A stretch of DNA of 64,000 nucleotides, from assembly GCA_022226955.1 (NCBI GenBank), contig CP092079.1:3374790-3438789 (forward strand), in the 5' to 3' direction. The notes beneath the pieces were generated by a model that was not told the DNA's origin, searched no databases, and saw nothing but the letters and a program-made list of their open reading frames with translations. Position numbers and translations under genes: made by a program. Position 1 is the first letter of the stretch; every line of letters starts with the position of its first letter. Source of the DNA: Nitrospira sp. GTDB taxonomy: Bacteria; Nitrospirota; Nitrospiria; Nitrospirales; Nitrospiraceae. This document shows, piece after piece, positions 1 to 10,065 of this stretch.

Positions 1-146
1 TCGGCGTGGCACAGGGGGGGGCGGCTACGTCGATGTTGGCTTCATCGAGTCAGTGCTGCTGGGGGTGATGGTGAAGGAGTCTAATAAGTCAATACTCATG
101 CCTGGCCCTATTGATTTAACGCAGTGTTGCCTCAACGAGGAAAGAT

Positions 147-1214
147 ATGAAACGAAAGTTGGCTCTGATCGTCGTACTGCTCTTCGTGGGGTTGAGACCG
201 CAGCTAGTGGCGTGTGAGGAGCCGCGCTATCCGATCAAGGATTCGAAGATTCCAGTGGATCGGCAGACTCGTCCTGTTTGGCTCAACAATAACCAGATCA
301 TCTTTGTGGGCTACGCACCAGATTCGGCTAATCCTCCCAAGCAAGTAGGTCTGGCGTGGGAGATTCCACAAGCGGTGTATGTGTGGGATCTTGAAAAAGG
401 CAAGGCTGTGCGCGATCCCAGCTGGGATGGAACAAATAGCTGGTGTGCATCTGGAGAATTTCGTTCATTTCATCGCCTGCGATCAGGAACAGAGACGACA
501 TACGAGCTGGTAGAGGGGAAAATTGGTGAGGAGCGCGTGCAGCCTCTTCCCGTGAAGTGGTTTAATCCAATCAGTTGTCGTCACTACGATATCGATCTTC
601 CGTATTGGCGACACGAAGGTAAAAAAACGAGGTCCATTCCATTGTTAGAGGAGCATGGATATTTGGACTTCGGTCTCCCATCGCGAGCTGATCCATCCAA
701 AGCAAGTCCTGTTCTCTTGTACCCATCCGATCAGAAAAATCCGAAGCAGCTTCCGTTTACTGGGGAGCAGGTGCGATTCCATGTCGCGTACTTTGAATTC
801 GCTGGCGTCTATTTATTGGAGGGCCATATCAAAACAACGTACGCAACTGACATTTGGCTGCTGAAGTCGGATGGTACTGTCGTGAAGGCTTTAGAGCCGA
901 AGGGGGAACAATGGGAGAAGCTAGGATGGGGCCAATATAACCTCACAAAGAAGGGCCTTTTTGCTGCTGGTGGATCAGGGCCATACGACCAGGTAGGTAC
1001 TACAGGTGGCTACCTTTTTCAGAGAGGCAAACCTGCTCGTCTAATTGCAGGGCTTACTAGAAACATTTCAGTTTCTCCTGACGGTTGCAAGGTGGCGTTT
1101 GTTCACTCGTTGCATTCGTTAGCGGAGGCCGACAGTGTGAAAGCACTTCGTGAAGGCAAACCAGGGGCGGAAACTCTGAAAATGATCGATTTCTGCGCGG
1201 GGAAAGGAGAATAG
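147..1214 (+). CDS. Secreted beta-propeller-like hypothetical protein
   Basis: 355 residues with an N-terminal signal peptide (KRK n-region, hydrophobic stretch to about residue 22). The start is supported by a GAGGAAAG ribosome site 137-144 just before ATG 147. A C-terminal motif ISVSPDGCKVAF is the type seen in TolB/PD40 and WD40-like blades, so a periplasmic or exported beta-propeller is likely; no enzyme motif was seen. It ends 3 bases before the RTX gene start, so the two are probably co-transcribed and it may act with the RTX protein or its secretion. Base composition looks lower in GC than the genes further right. Function unknown; the propeller assignment is an inference from one motif. 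Confidence 0.75.
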   Translation: MKRKLALIVVLLFVGLRPQLVACEEPRYPIKDSKIPVDRQTRPVWLNNNQIIFVGYAPDSANPPKQVGLAWEIPQAVYVWDLEKGKAVRDPSWDGTNSWCASGEFRSFHRLRSGTETTYELVEGKIGEERVQPLPVKWFNPISCRHYDIDLPYWRHEGKKTRSIPLLEEHGYLDFGLPSRADPSKASPVLLYPSDQKNPKQLPFTGEQVRFHVAYFEFAGVYLLEGHIKTTYATDIWLLKSDGTVVKALEPKGEQWEKLGWGQYNLTKKGLFAAGGSGPYDQVGTTGGYLFQRGKPARLIAGLTRNISVSPDGCKVAFVHSLHSLAEADSVKALREGKPGAETLKMIDFCAGKGE

Positions 1215-1217
1215 GCC

Positions 1218-4200
1218 ATGGCGCTACCGACGGGACTTAATGATCTTGCAAAGCTGACACTGCTCGCATCTGACGCATCATACTTCAAGACCGATCTAAC
1301 GGGCAGTGTGCTCGCGGCGCTTCCTGACACGACGTATGGCGTTGCACCGCAATATTCTGTTCCATCGGGTTATGTTGCTGTTGCGCAAGGGGTTGATCCA
1401 AACACCGGGTTTGGGTTCATTGCCTATCAGAATCAACAAACAAATGAAGTGATCGTTGCTATGCGAGGGACGGATGGGCCGAATCCTCAAGACTGGGTGG
1501 CGAATAGTCAGTACCTTGGTTGGAATCAATGGAACACGCAAAACGCAGGAAGGAGTTTGGTATTTGGGTTTCTAAACGGTCTGACAAATCCAGACGAGAG
1601 TCCCTTCACAGGCGAGATCCATTTTACTGGTCAAAGCTTGGGTGGTGGGCTCGCCCAATACGCGGCCTATGAATATGTCCGTGATCACAAAGCTCTCGCT
1701 GCTCAAAATAACACAACATTCGATGCGTCGCGTATCACACTAACCACGTTCAATGGTTTGGGCGGCGTCCTGGGTCTCCAGTACAACCTTGGGAATTACT
1801 CCCCTGCGGTGTTGGCCGACATCGGGTCCAACGCGCACTTCTATACCGAAGGCGACCTCGTGAGCCGTCTGGGCAGTTTTGGTGGTGTGGGGCATACGGG
1901 TGGTACGGCTTATTTTCTGAGTATTGGTTCGAAAGAGATTGATCCCGATACGGGGGAACCGTTTCTTCTCAATGGAGTCGACGCCCACCGCATTGAAACG
2001 GGCTTCTATCCGTTTCTTAGTCCTGGAACAGAGTTCGAGGTTGCTGTGGCGCGGCCGATTGACTATTTGCCGATGCAGAATGTGCAGCAGATCGCCTCGC
2101 TGTTCGGCCGAGTGCTCAACGATCAGGATGTGTCACCGGTTGAATCGCTGCCTCGGCTCGCTGCTGGATTGATCGCGGCACTGTCTCTGGGCAATCCGAC
2201 GGAAACCAATGCACTCGTCCAAGCCGTACTCACCAATCTGCATTCAGCCGACAACATGTCTGATGAGTGGTATGTGGCACTGAGGAGCCTCGATTGGGAG
2301 AAGATCGCTCAAAACTCCGCGTTTCAAATTGGTGCTTCGACAGGCTATGGAGTCACTCTCCTTGGAGCGATTCTGAGCGATGCCTTGCAGTTCCAAGTCG
2401 AGCGTCATGTTCAGCTATTCAAGAGCCTCCGTGATTGGGTCTCAAGCGGGATCTCAACACCGGATTTGCAAATTAGTTCGGAAGATCGTCGTCTGCAGAT
2501 GGACATGCTGTTTTCGCTGATTCCAGGCGCGGCGATTGGATCCAGGTTGGCTCCCCTGTTGCAACCCTTAGCGGTCGATGTCGAAGGATTGGCTCAAAGG
2601 ATGTTGTCAGGTGGCGCAAACTGGGTGAGTGATACCTTCACGTATTTGAGAGCGACGGCGCAAACCACTCTCGCAGATACGAAGATTGGAGGGTTTGTTG
2701 TGAAGCTGGCGTCGGTCTTCGCTGATATGGCACGCGACAGCGGCATGACGGATCTTACGCTACAGAGCTACCTCGATAACGAGATCATCCCTTTTATTCA
2801 TGATACGGCCAATGGAATGGCCAAGGCTGTGAGTGAGTTTGTGCAGGATATTCCCAACACCTTCTTTAATTTTGGCCGTACCATCAGCAATCTTGCCGAC
2901 ATTCAACTCATTGACCAAGCCTATGCGGCAGAGCTGAGTGATCCGCAGTTGTCGCCGCTGGTGCGAGCCGCCGCCAAAGAGGCTCACCAGACATTTCAAC
3001 GGGCTGGACAGACGGTGGTGATTCAGAAGGGCGTGGGAGCGAATCCGTTTCACACAGCGGGGTTTGTTCCTGGGGGCGCATCATCCGCGACGGTAGAAGA
3101 ACGCTTGGGAGAACAGTTTCGACTCTCGTTGCCGTTTGCGGCTGAGGCGGGAGGCCAACGCATCTCACTCCAGTTGCAAGGCCCGCAGGTCAATCAATTG
3201 AGTGTGTTGACTGCGGATGGAGTGCAGGCAATTGGGGCGAATGGGGCGTTTGAACTGACGGTGCCGGAGGGGGCCGATCAGATTTATTTCACGTTGAATG
3301 CCAGCGATGATATGTCGTTCGACGCGAGCGTGACACTTTCGGCCACTCTGGTGGATACCGTGACAGGCGTTGCCACGCATACGCCGCAAGTCGAAAGCGT
3401 GGTGAGTGTGAAGGCCTTTGTAGGAAATACGGAAGATGGCTATGAAGCATGGATAGAAGACTATTCGCATATCACCGATCCGAGCATTAGTCTTCCGCTT
3501 GGAGTTGGTGGCTTCTATCACCAGACATTGCACGGAGGAGAAGGGCCTGATTCGTTAAACTTTTGGCAGGGGTTTGGCGACGACACATTGTATGGCAATG
3601 GGGGCGATGATTGGATTTTGGGTGGATATGGTCATGATCGCCTTTACGGTGGAGCTGGCAATGATCGGCTGCTGGCGGATCCGTACGACTATCATCCAGA
3701 TCCTATCCCTCGTCCAACGCTGTATTCACAACGGCCTACATTGGACGGGAAAGATTATGCCGACGGCGGGGATGGGAACGATCGGATAGGCGGTGGCGGG
3801 AATGATGATCGGTTGATCGGTGGGGCAGGAGACGATGAGATCTGGGGTGACGCGCTTACCCGCGGGACCGAAATTGAGAATCCCGATGGGAGCCAAACAT
3901 TTGTGTCGCTGACTGGTGTGTTGGTTCCAGGCAGTGATGTATTAGAGGGAGGTGATGGAAACGATTATCTGAGCGGAGATGGGGGCGACGATACGCTGGA
4001 TGGAGGGATTGGCGATGACGTGTTGTGGGGGGATACGGAAACAAGCGTGAGTCTTCTGATTCCTATGGCGCCTGGTGATGATTTCCTTTCGGGTGGGGCC
4101 GGCAACGATCAGCTCTCTGGAGGTGCCGAGGATGATGTGTTGCTTGGTGGATCGGGTAATGATCTTTTGTTCGGTGACGATGAAGGCGTGGGGGTAACGC

Positions 4201-7200
4201 TGCAAGGGGATGATTGGTTGGAAGGCGGAGATGGGAATGATCAGCTGGCTGGTTTTGGTGGCGATGATGTGCTGCTAGGGGGAGCGGGCACGGATGCTCT
4301 CTTTGGTGGCGATGGAGATGATGCGCTAGATGGCGGCGCTGGGGACGATGTAGGATTTGGCGGCGCTGGCGATGATGGGCTGTCAGGCGGTGCGGGCGAC
4401 GATCAGTTCGATGGAGAAGCCGGTGGCGATGTCATGTTTGGAGATGAGGGAAACGATTTGCTGATTGGTGGCGATGGATTGGATACGCTCGACGGTGGTG
4501 CGGGGGATGATCTGTTGGTGGGCAATGCAGATACAGATACAGTTTTTGGTGGAGACGGGATAGATGAGCTCCAGGGTGGGTTAGGAAATGATTTTCTCGC
4601 TGGGGATGCGGGGGATGATCGGTTGTTGGGAGAGGAAGGCGATGATGAACTCTTTGGCGGTGATGGCAATGATGGATTGCGCGGTGATGATGGTGCCGAT
4701 CAACTTGATGGTGGGGCGGGAGACGATACTCTAGTCGGTGATGCCGATGGGCAGATCGGTGGGACTGGCGGAAGCGATGTGCTCATCGGTGGAGCTGGGA
4801 ACGATACTCTTGTGGGCGGCGGCGGGCAAGATACATATTTCTTCGATTCAGGAGATGGGTTCGATGTCATTGTCGACGCTGCCGGAGAAGGGAATCGGCT
4901 CGTCTTCGGGGCAGGGATTGGTGAAGAGGATCTGTCCCTGAGTGTCGCGGCAGGTTCGCTTGTGGTGCGCCTTGGCTCATCTGCCCAAACCGTTACAATC
5001 GGCGGATTCGATGCGGCGAACGTCGAGGGGGCATCCGGGGTGGATACCTACCACTTCGCCGACGGAACCGTGCTATCCCATGAACAATTAGTCGCACGGG
5101 GATTTGCCTTCACGGGGTCGGTCGGTAACGACACGCTTACCGGCGTCACCAATGGCTTCAATCGACTCGTGGGCGGGGTGGGTGACGATACCTACATAGT
5201 CAACCATGTGACCGATCAGGTGTTCGAGGCCTCGAGCGAGGGAATCGATGCCGTATACACCTCGGTCGACTTCATGCTGCCGGACTTCGTCGAGAATCTA
5301 TTCGCTGCCGTGCCGGAAGGATCATCTTCTGCGCCGGTCGCTCTCACCGGCAACAATTTGTCCAATATGATTCAGGCGCTCCCCGGATTGCCAACGGACA
5401 ATCGCCTTCAAGGCCGGGGAGGAAACGATCAGATTAGCACTTTCGAGGGCAACGACATTTTGGAAGGTGGTGCGGGAGACGATACGCTCGACGGGGGCTT
5501 AGGCAGCGACATATACGTTTTCGGGGTGGGGGACGGTGTTGACGTGGTCATTGATCAGAGTACTCCGGGTACGGACATCGATACGATCCAGTTTGGGCCA
5601 GGCGTGGCTCCTTCCGATGTGCGCGTGCGTCTTTTGCAGGGGCAGGAGCCCAATGAGTTCGAGCGTGCAGTCGAGTTGGGTCTCGGTGTCGATAAGATGA
5701 TTCTGCGCAATGCTTCGATCGAACAGATGACGTTTGTGGATGGAAGCATTTGGGATGCAGTGGCGATTGAAGCCAGGACGGAAGGGTTGACCCTGAGGGC
5801 CTCGCAAACGGGGTCCAGTCTTTTCGGGACGGTGTATCGGGACACGCTCATCGGAGAGGGTGGGGACGACTTTCTTGACGGGAACGAGAATGCCGACCGC
5901 ATGGCGGGCGGGGCCGGTGATGATCGTTATCAAGTCGACCATGTGGACGATACGGTGGAGGAACTCGACAGGGAGGGTACCGACACCGTCCATAGCCTGA
6001 TTGACTATACGCTTCCGGATCATGTGGAGAATCTCCTCCTGCATACTACAGCTCAATCGACCACAGATCCGGTCCGTGGTGAGGGGAATGCGAGCGCGAA
6101 TCTGCTGCTCGGGAATTTCGTGAGCAATCTCTTAATCGGCGGAGCGGGTGCTGACACCTTGTGGGGCGGGTACAGCATCGGTAACGAATATGGGCTGGGT
6201 GACGATGATCTGAATGGCGGCGCAGGAAACGATACCTATGTGATCGAAGGCAGCTTTAATGGGTTCGATGCGATCCATGATGTGGCTCTGCCCGGAGAGG
6301 GGAACCGGCTACAATTCGGCAACAGTGTCCATCCGGACGATGTGGTGTTTGTTCAGGAGGGCTCAGCTCTCCGAATTACAAACGCTGGGGGAATGAATGG
6401 CGCGACTTTGATGGATTTTGATCCGAGTGGGACTGCCGGGTCGCCGGTGACTGAGTTCGTTGCCTTCAGTGCGGGAGTGGAGGACATCACGGGTGGCTAT
6501 GAAACGCGCTTGCTGGCACTGATGAATCCAACAGTGGGTACGGACAATGGTGAAACAATGGCAGGGACCTCCCAAACCGACGTTATCAAGGCGCGGGGCG
6601 GTGACGATGTAATCGCGGGAGGAGCGGGAAACGATGTGCTGATTGGCGGAGCCGGCAATGACACCTATATCTTTAATCAGGGCGACGGATTTGATCTGAT
6701 CGACGACCAGTCTGGAACGGGAGACGTCAATCTGGTGCAATTCGGTGCCGGCATCACTCAGGACATGCTGCAGGTCTCGTATAGTGGAACATCCAGTATT
6801 GGGGGATTGACGGTGCGTGTTGGCATGTCGGGGGATGGTCTGCATTTTCTCGGAGTGTCCGCTGAGGATCCCGGTGCCCCACACGCGATCGACACCTTTT
6901 CATTTGCGGATGGCACACATCTCTCGTTTGTCCAATTGTTCGATCGCGAAGTCTTGGTGCAAGGAACCGGACGAAGCGATGGGGAACTCTTCGGAACCGT
7001 TGCCGACGATCGTATGGTAGGCCTGGTTGGAAGTGAGTCCCTCTCGTCCGGCGCCGGGAGCGATACGCTCACCGGAGGTCCTGGGAATGATGTTCTGGAT
7101 GGTGGAGAAGGCGGCGACACGTATGTGTTCAATCCCGGAGATGGCATCGATGAGATTAGAGACGACATTGGAGATCCGGCCTTCCCCGATGTGAATCGTC

Positions 7201-9806
7201 TCCGGTTCGGGACCGGGATTACGGCGAGCGATCTCACCTTGTTTACTAACGGCGATGGAATCACCGTGAACAGGGTCGCGGTTGGAACATCCGGCGATGA
7301 GATTTCACTGCCCAACTTCGCCGACTTCATTCCGGCCCTCGCGGTGGCTGAGTTTGCCGACGGTGTGACTCTCGATCTCTATAATCTCTATGCTGCAAAT
7401 CTCAGGACTGACAACCAGACCATCGTAGGCGGAGAGGGAGAGTTGGTTTTGATCGGTGGAACGGGGAATGACACCATTCTTGGATGGAGCAGCACCTCAA
7501 CTCTGCTTGGCGGCATGGGTGATGATGTCTTGGTTGGCGCAGACGGGACAAACTTTCTGATGGGGGGCCGCGGCAACGATTTCATACAGGGCGGTTCAGG
7601 CAACGATACCTATCTCTTCAACATGGGCGACGGTCTCGATACGATTGACGATGTGGCAGCGGTCGGTGAAGGGAACCGAATTCAGTTCGGTGCCGACATC
7701 CGTCAGGCCGATCTGACCACCACGCGGGATGAGGCGGCGCGGACGCTCACGATTCAAGTAGGCGCCAGTGGGGCGGACAGACTGGTACTGACCAACTTCG
7801 ACTCCACCGGGGTCAACGGTTCTCTGGTTGTGGAGACGCTGGCCTTTGCCGACGGGAGCACCGCAAGTATGGCAAGTCTGCTCGGGCCGTCCATCACGAT
7901 CTTCGGAACCGCGGGTGCGGAGGTACTGGTGGGGACAGCCGGTAACGATGGCATCGACGCCGGAGCCGGCAATGATGCGGTGTACGGCAATGGGGGAGAC
8001 GATCTCATCCTGGCCGGAGAGGACGATGATTCAGTCACCGGCGACGAGGGGGCAGATACTATTTCCGGTGGTGGCGGGACCGACTACCTCTATGGCGGCG
8101 CGGGCAACGACATCATCAACGGGGATGACGGCAACGATACACTGGTCGGCGATGTGGGTAACGACGTGTTGAACGGCGGCCTCGGCAATGATGTCCTCAA
8201 CGGCGGCGCGGGTGTGGACCAGCTGGTCGGCGGCGAAGGCGACGACACGCTGTACATCGATGCAGCCGACACGGTGGCGAACGGGGGCGCGGGCTACGAT
8301 GTGGTGTCGGTGCTGGGCGCAGAGGCGATTACCTTCAACGCGACGGCCGCCGAAGTGGAGCTGGTGGTGGCCAGCAGTGGAAATGATGTGGTGACGGCCG
8401 TGGGCAGCGCCACAGGGGTGACGATCTATGGTGGAGACGGGAACGATCAACTCACCGGGGGAGATGGGACTGAGGTCTTGATCGGCGAAGCCGGGGCGGA
8501 CACGCTACTCGGTGGCGCCGGAAATGATGTGCTCAACGGCGGACTGGGCGACGATGTCCTGACCGGTGAGGCCGGCGATGACGCCTTCTATGCTGAAACT
8601 GGGGATGACCAGATTCAGGGAGGTGAAGGCAGTGATTCTGTCTCGGGCGACGAGGGCACCGATACGATCTATGGCGGTACCGGCGTGGACTATCTCTATG
8701 GCGGTGACGGCGACGATGTCATCAATGGGGATGAGGGCAACGATACGCTCGTGGGCGATGCGGGGACCGATAGCCTGATGGGCGGGGCCGGGAACGATGT
8801 ACTCAATGGTGGCGCCGGCGCCGATCAACTCACCGGTGGCGAGGGCGATGACGCGCTGTATATTGACGCGGCCGATACCCTGGTTGTCGGTGGGGTGGGC
8901 TATGATCAGGTGATTGTGACGGGAATAGATGCGGTGACCTTCGATGCGGCGGCAGCCGAGGTCGAGCTGGTGGTGGGCGGCAGCGGAGACGATGTCGTTA
9001 CGGCCGTGGGCAGTCTCGCCGGGGTGACCTTCTATGGCGGAGAAGGTCACGATCAACTGACCGGAGGCGATGGAAATGATGTCTTGATCGGTGAAGCTGG
9101 TCACGACACGGTAATCGGTGGGGTCGGGAATGATGTCCTGAACGGCGGAGTAGGTGACGATACCTTGTCCGGCGGGTCCGGGGAGGATGCCTTCTATGCA
9201 GGAGCGGGGAACGATCTGATCAGCGGAGGGGACGGCACGGACTCAGTATCGGGCGACGAGGGCAATGACGTGATTGCCGGCGGAGCCGATGGCGATTATC
9301 TCTACGGCGGCATGGGCGACGATGTGCTCAATGGGGATGCCGGGAACGATGTGCTGGTTGGCGAAGCGGATCACGATACGCTCGTTGGTGGCGCCGGGAA
9401 CGACCGGTTGGTAGGAGGCAGGGGCAATGATGTGTATCGCTTCGGACTCGGGGGTGGCAGTGACGTCATCGCTGAGGATGATAGCACGGCGGGGAATCAA
9501 GACTTGTTGCAGTTCGATTCTGAATTGACTCCGCTGGACCTGGTGATCAGTCAGCAGGCCAATGATCTCCGGATCGCGATTCATGGCACGACGGATCAGA
9601 TATTGTTAGAAAACTGGTTCCAGGGGGAAGATTATCAGGTTGAAACGATTGAGGCGGGAGCAGGGGGCACGTTGTTGAATGCCCAGGTCGATCAGCTCAT
9701 CCAAGCGATGGCGACGTTCAGCAACCAGACTGGGCTGACGTGGGATCAGGCTATCGATCAACGGCCGCAGGATGTCCAAACTGTGTTGGCGGCCAGCTGG
9801 CATTGA
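1218..9806 (+). CDS. Giant RTX protein with lipase-like N-terminal domain, type I secretion substrate
   Basis: 2862 residues, no signal peptide. Residues ~20-330 resemble class 3 lipases/Mbeg1-like alpha/beta hydrolases: nucleophile elbow TGQSLGGG with Ser140, plus candidate Asp213 (EGDLVSRLG) and His257 (DAHRIETG). Residues ~330-770 have no recognised domain. From ~775 on there are dozens of GGxGxDxLx calcium-binding nonapeptides interrupted by about seven haemolysin-related modules (YxFxxGDGxDxIxD...LxFG...DL) and two D.VxE..EGxDTV / PDxVENL modules. The C-terminus ends in a haemolysin-related module and a short tail typical of an uncleaved C-terminal secretion signal. It is followed by ABC exporter and adaptor genes, so it is almost certainly exported by them and folds on extracellular calcium. 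Lipase activity is inferred only; Q replaces the usual H of GHSLGG. Confidence 0.93.
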   Translation: MALPTGLNDLAKLTLLASDASYFKTDLTGSVLAALPDTTYGVAPQYSVPSGYVAVAQGVDPNTGFGFIAYQNQQTNEVIVAMRGTDGPNPQDWVANSQYLGWNQWNTQNAGRSLVFGFLNGLTNPDESPFTGEIHFTGQSLGGGLAQYAAYEYVRDHKALAAQNNTTFDASRITLTTFNGLGGVLGLQYNLGNYSPAVLADIGSNAHFYTEGDLVSRLGSFGGVGHTGGTAYFLSIGSKEIDPDTGEPFLLNGVDAHRIETGFYPFLSPGTEFEVAVARPIDYLPMQNVQQIASLFGRVLNDQDVSPVESLPRLAAGLIAALSLGNPTETNALVQAVLTNLHSADNMSDEWYVALRSLDWEKIAQNSAFQIGASTGYGVTLLGAILSDALQFQVERHVQLFKSLRDWVSSGISTPDLQISSEDRRLQMDMLFSLIPGAAIGSRLAPLLQPLAVDVEGLAQRMLSGGANWVSDTFTYLRATAQTTLADTKIGGFVVKLASVFADMARDSGMTDLTLQSYLDNEIIPFIHDTANGMAKAVSEFVQDIPNTFFNFGRTISNLADIQLIDQAYAAELSDPQLSPLVRAAAKEAHQTFQRAGQTVVIQKGVGANPFHTAGFVPGGASSATVEERLGEQFRLSLPFAAEAGGQRISLQLQGPQVNQLSVLTADGVQAIGANGAFELTVPEGADQIYFTLNASDDMSFDASVTLSATLVDTVTGVATHTPQVESVVSVKAFVGNTEDGYEAWIEDYSHITDPSISLPLGVGGFYHQTLHGGEGPDSLNFWQGFGDDTLYGNGGDDWILGGYGHDRLYGGAGNDRLLADPYDYHPDPIPRPTLYSQRPTLDGKDYADGGDGNDRIGGGGNDDRLIGGAGDDEIWGDALTRGTEIENPDGSQTFVSLTGVLVPGSDVLEGGDGNDYLSGDGGDDTLDGGIGDDVLWGDTETSVSLLIPMAPGDDFLSGGAGNDQLSGGAEDDVLLGGSGNDLLFGDDEGVGVTLQGDDWLEGGDGNDQLAGFGGDDVLLGGAGTDALFGGDGDDALDGGAGDDVGFGGAGDDGLSGGAGDDQFDGEAGGDVMFGDEGNDLLIGGDGLDTLDGGAGDDLLVGNADTDTVFGGDGIDELQGGLGNDFLAGDAGDDRLLGEEGDDELFGGDGNDGLRGDDGADQLDGGAGDDTLVGDADGQIGGTGGSDVLIGGAGNDTLVGGGGQDTYFFDSGDGFDVIVDAAGEGNRLVFGAGIGEEDLSLSVAAGSLVVRLGSSAQTVTIGGFDAANVEGASGVDTYHFADGTVLSHEQLVARGFAFTGSVGNDTLTGVTNGFNRLVGGVGDDTYIVNHVTDQVFEASSEGIDAVYTSVDFMLPDFVENLFAAVPEGSSSAPVALTGNNLSNMIQALPGLPTDNRLQGRGGNDQISTFEGNDILEGGAGDDTLDGGLGSDIYVFGVGDGVDVVIDQSTPGTDIDTIQFGPGVAPSDVRVRLLQGQEPNEFERAVELGLGVDKMILRNASIEQMTFVDGSIWDAVAIEARTEGLTLRASQTGSSLFGTVYRDTLIGEGGDDFLDGNENADRMAGGAGDDRYQVDHVDDTVEELDREGTDTVHSLIDYTLPDHVENLLLHTTAQSTTDPVRGEGNASANLLLGNFVSNLLIGGAGADTLWGGYSIGNEYGLGDDDLNGGAGNDTYVIEGSFNGFDAIHDVALPGEGNRLQFGNSVHPDDVVFVQEGSALRITNAGGMNGATLMDFDPSGTAGSPVTEFVAFSAGVEDITGGYETRLLALMNPTVGTDNGETMAGTSQTDVIKARGGDDVIAGGAGNDVLIGGAGNDTYIFNQGDGFDLIDDQSGTGDVNLVQFGAGITQDMLQVSYSGTSSIGGLTVRVGMSGDGLHFLGVSAEDPGAPHAIDTFSFADGTHLSFVQLFDREVLVQGTGRSDGELFGTVADDRMVGLVGSESLSSGAGSDTLTGGPGNDVLDGGEGGDTYVFNPGDGIDEIRDDIGDPAFPDVNRLRFGTGITASDLTLFTNGDGITVNRVAVGTSGDEISLPNFADFIPALAVAEFADGVTLDLYNLYAANLRTDNQTIVGGEGELVLIGGTGNDTILGWSSTSTLLGGMGDDVLVGADGTNFLMGGRGNDFIQGGSGNDTYLFNMGDGLDTIDDVAAVGEGNRIQFGADIRQADLTTTRDEAARTLTIQVGASGADRLVLTNFDSTGVNGSLVVETLAFADGSTASMASLLGPSITIFGTAGAEVLVGTAGNDGIDAGAGNDAVYGNGGDDLILAGEDDDSVTGDEGADTISGGGGTDYLYGGAGNDIINGDDGNDTLVGDVGNDVLNGGLGNDVLNGGAGVDQLVGGEGDDTLYIDAADTVANGGAGYDVVSVLGAEAITFNATAAEVELVVASSGNDVVTAVGSATGVTIYGGDGNDQLTGGDGTEVLIGEAGADTLLGGAGNDVLNGGLGDDVLTGEAGDDAFYAETGDDQIQGGEGSDSVSGDEGTDTIYGGTGVDYLYGGDGDDVINGDEGNDTLVGDAGTDSLMGGAGNDVLNGGAGADQLTGGEGDDALYIDAADTLVVGGVGYDQVIVTGIDAVTFDAAAAEVELVVGGSGDDVVTAVGSLAGVTFYGGEGHDQLTGGDGNDVLIGEAGHDTVIGGVGNDVLNGGVGDDTLSGGSGEDAFYAGAGNDLISGGDGTDSVSGDEGNDVIAGGADGDYLYGGMGDDVLNGDAGNDVLVGEADHDTLVGGAGNDRLVGGRGNDVYRFGLGGGSDVIAEDDSTAGNQDLLQFDSELTPLDLVISQQANDLRIAIHGTTDQILLENWFQGEDYQVETIEAGAGGTLLNAQVDQLIQAMATFSNQTGLTWDQAIDQRPQDVQTVLAASWH
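8031..9430 (+). repeat. 606-bp in-frame tandem repeat inside the RTX gene
   Basis: A 606-bp unit (202 codons) begins at 8031, recurs at 8637 and starts a third, partial copy at 9243. Each begins S-V-(T/S)-G-D-E-G and runs through paired DYLYGG, LYIDAADT, AAEVELVV and DVVTAVGS blocks. The third copy stops after about 60 codons and passes into the terminal haemolysin-related module. The spacing is identical between copies, indicating recent internal duplication. Confidence 0.85.
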
Positions 9807-9831
9807 GGGTGAACGAAGGTCTTTTCTTGTC

Positions 9832-9878
9832 GGAGAGGCGGCGTGGGTGGTTGAAGGCTGCGCCTCCCGGAATTTTTC
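9832..9878 (+). terminator. Possible weak intrinsic terminator after the RTX gene
   Basis: GAGGCG (9835-9840) can pair with CGCCTC (9861-9866) across a 20-base loop, followed by AATTTTT. The loop is long and the stem short, so this may at most attenuate transcription between the RTX gene and its exporter. The remaining spacer to 10065 shows no gene. Confidence 0.3.
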
Positions 9879-10065
9879 CCTAACTGCGAAGTAAAAGGTC
9901 GAGTGTTTTCGAGAGAAATTCTCGATTGACAGGCTGTGTCTGTATTGGTACATACGGGTTCAATAGTATTAGGAATAAATGTAAGTATGGTGTCTCTCCC
10001 CATGCGGCTAATTGAATGCTTTCGGTAAGGGGAGAAGAGGTGCGTCGGCATGAAGCGAATAATGT

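Noticed and set aside
2-217. Frame open from the left edge to 217 (GGYVDVGFIESVLLG...)
   Set aside because: It runs into the next gene, has no recognisable motif, and its start is outside the window; too weak to call a 3' gene end.
3540-9430. Dense short repeats that could suggest a CRISPR or satellite array
   Set aside because: They are in-frame GGxGxD codons of an RTX protein, with no constant repeat-spacer structure.
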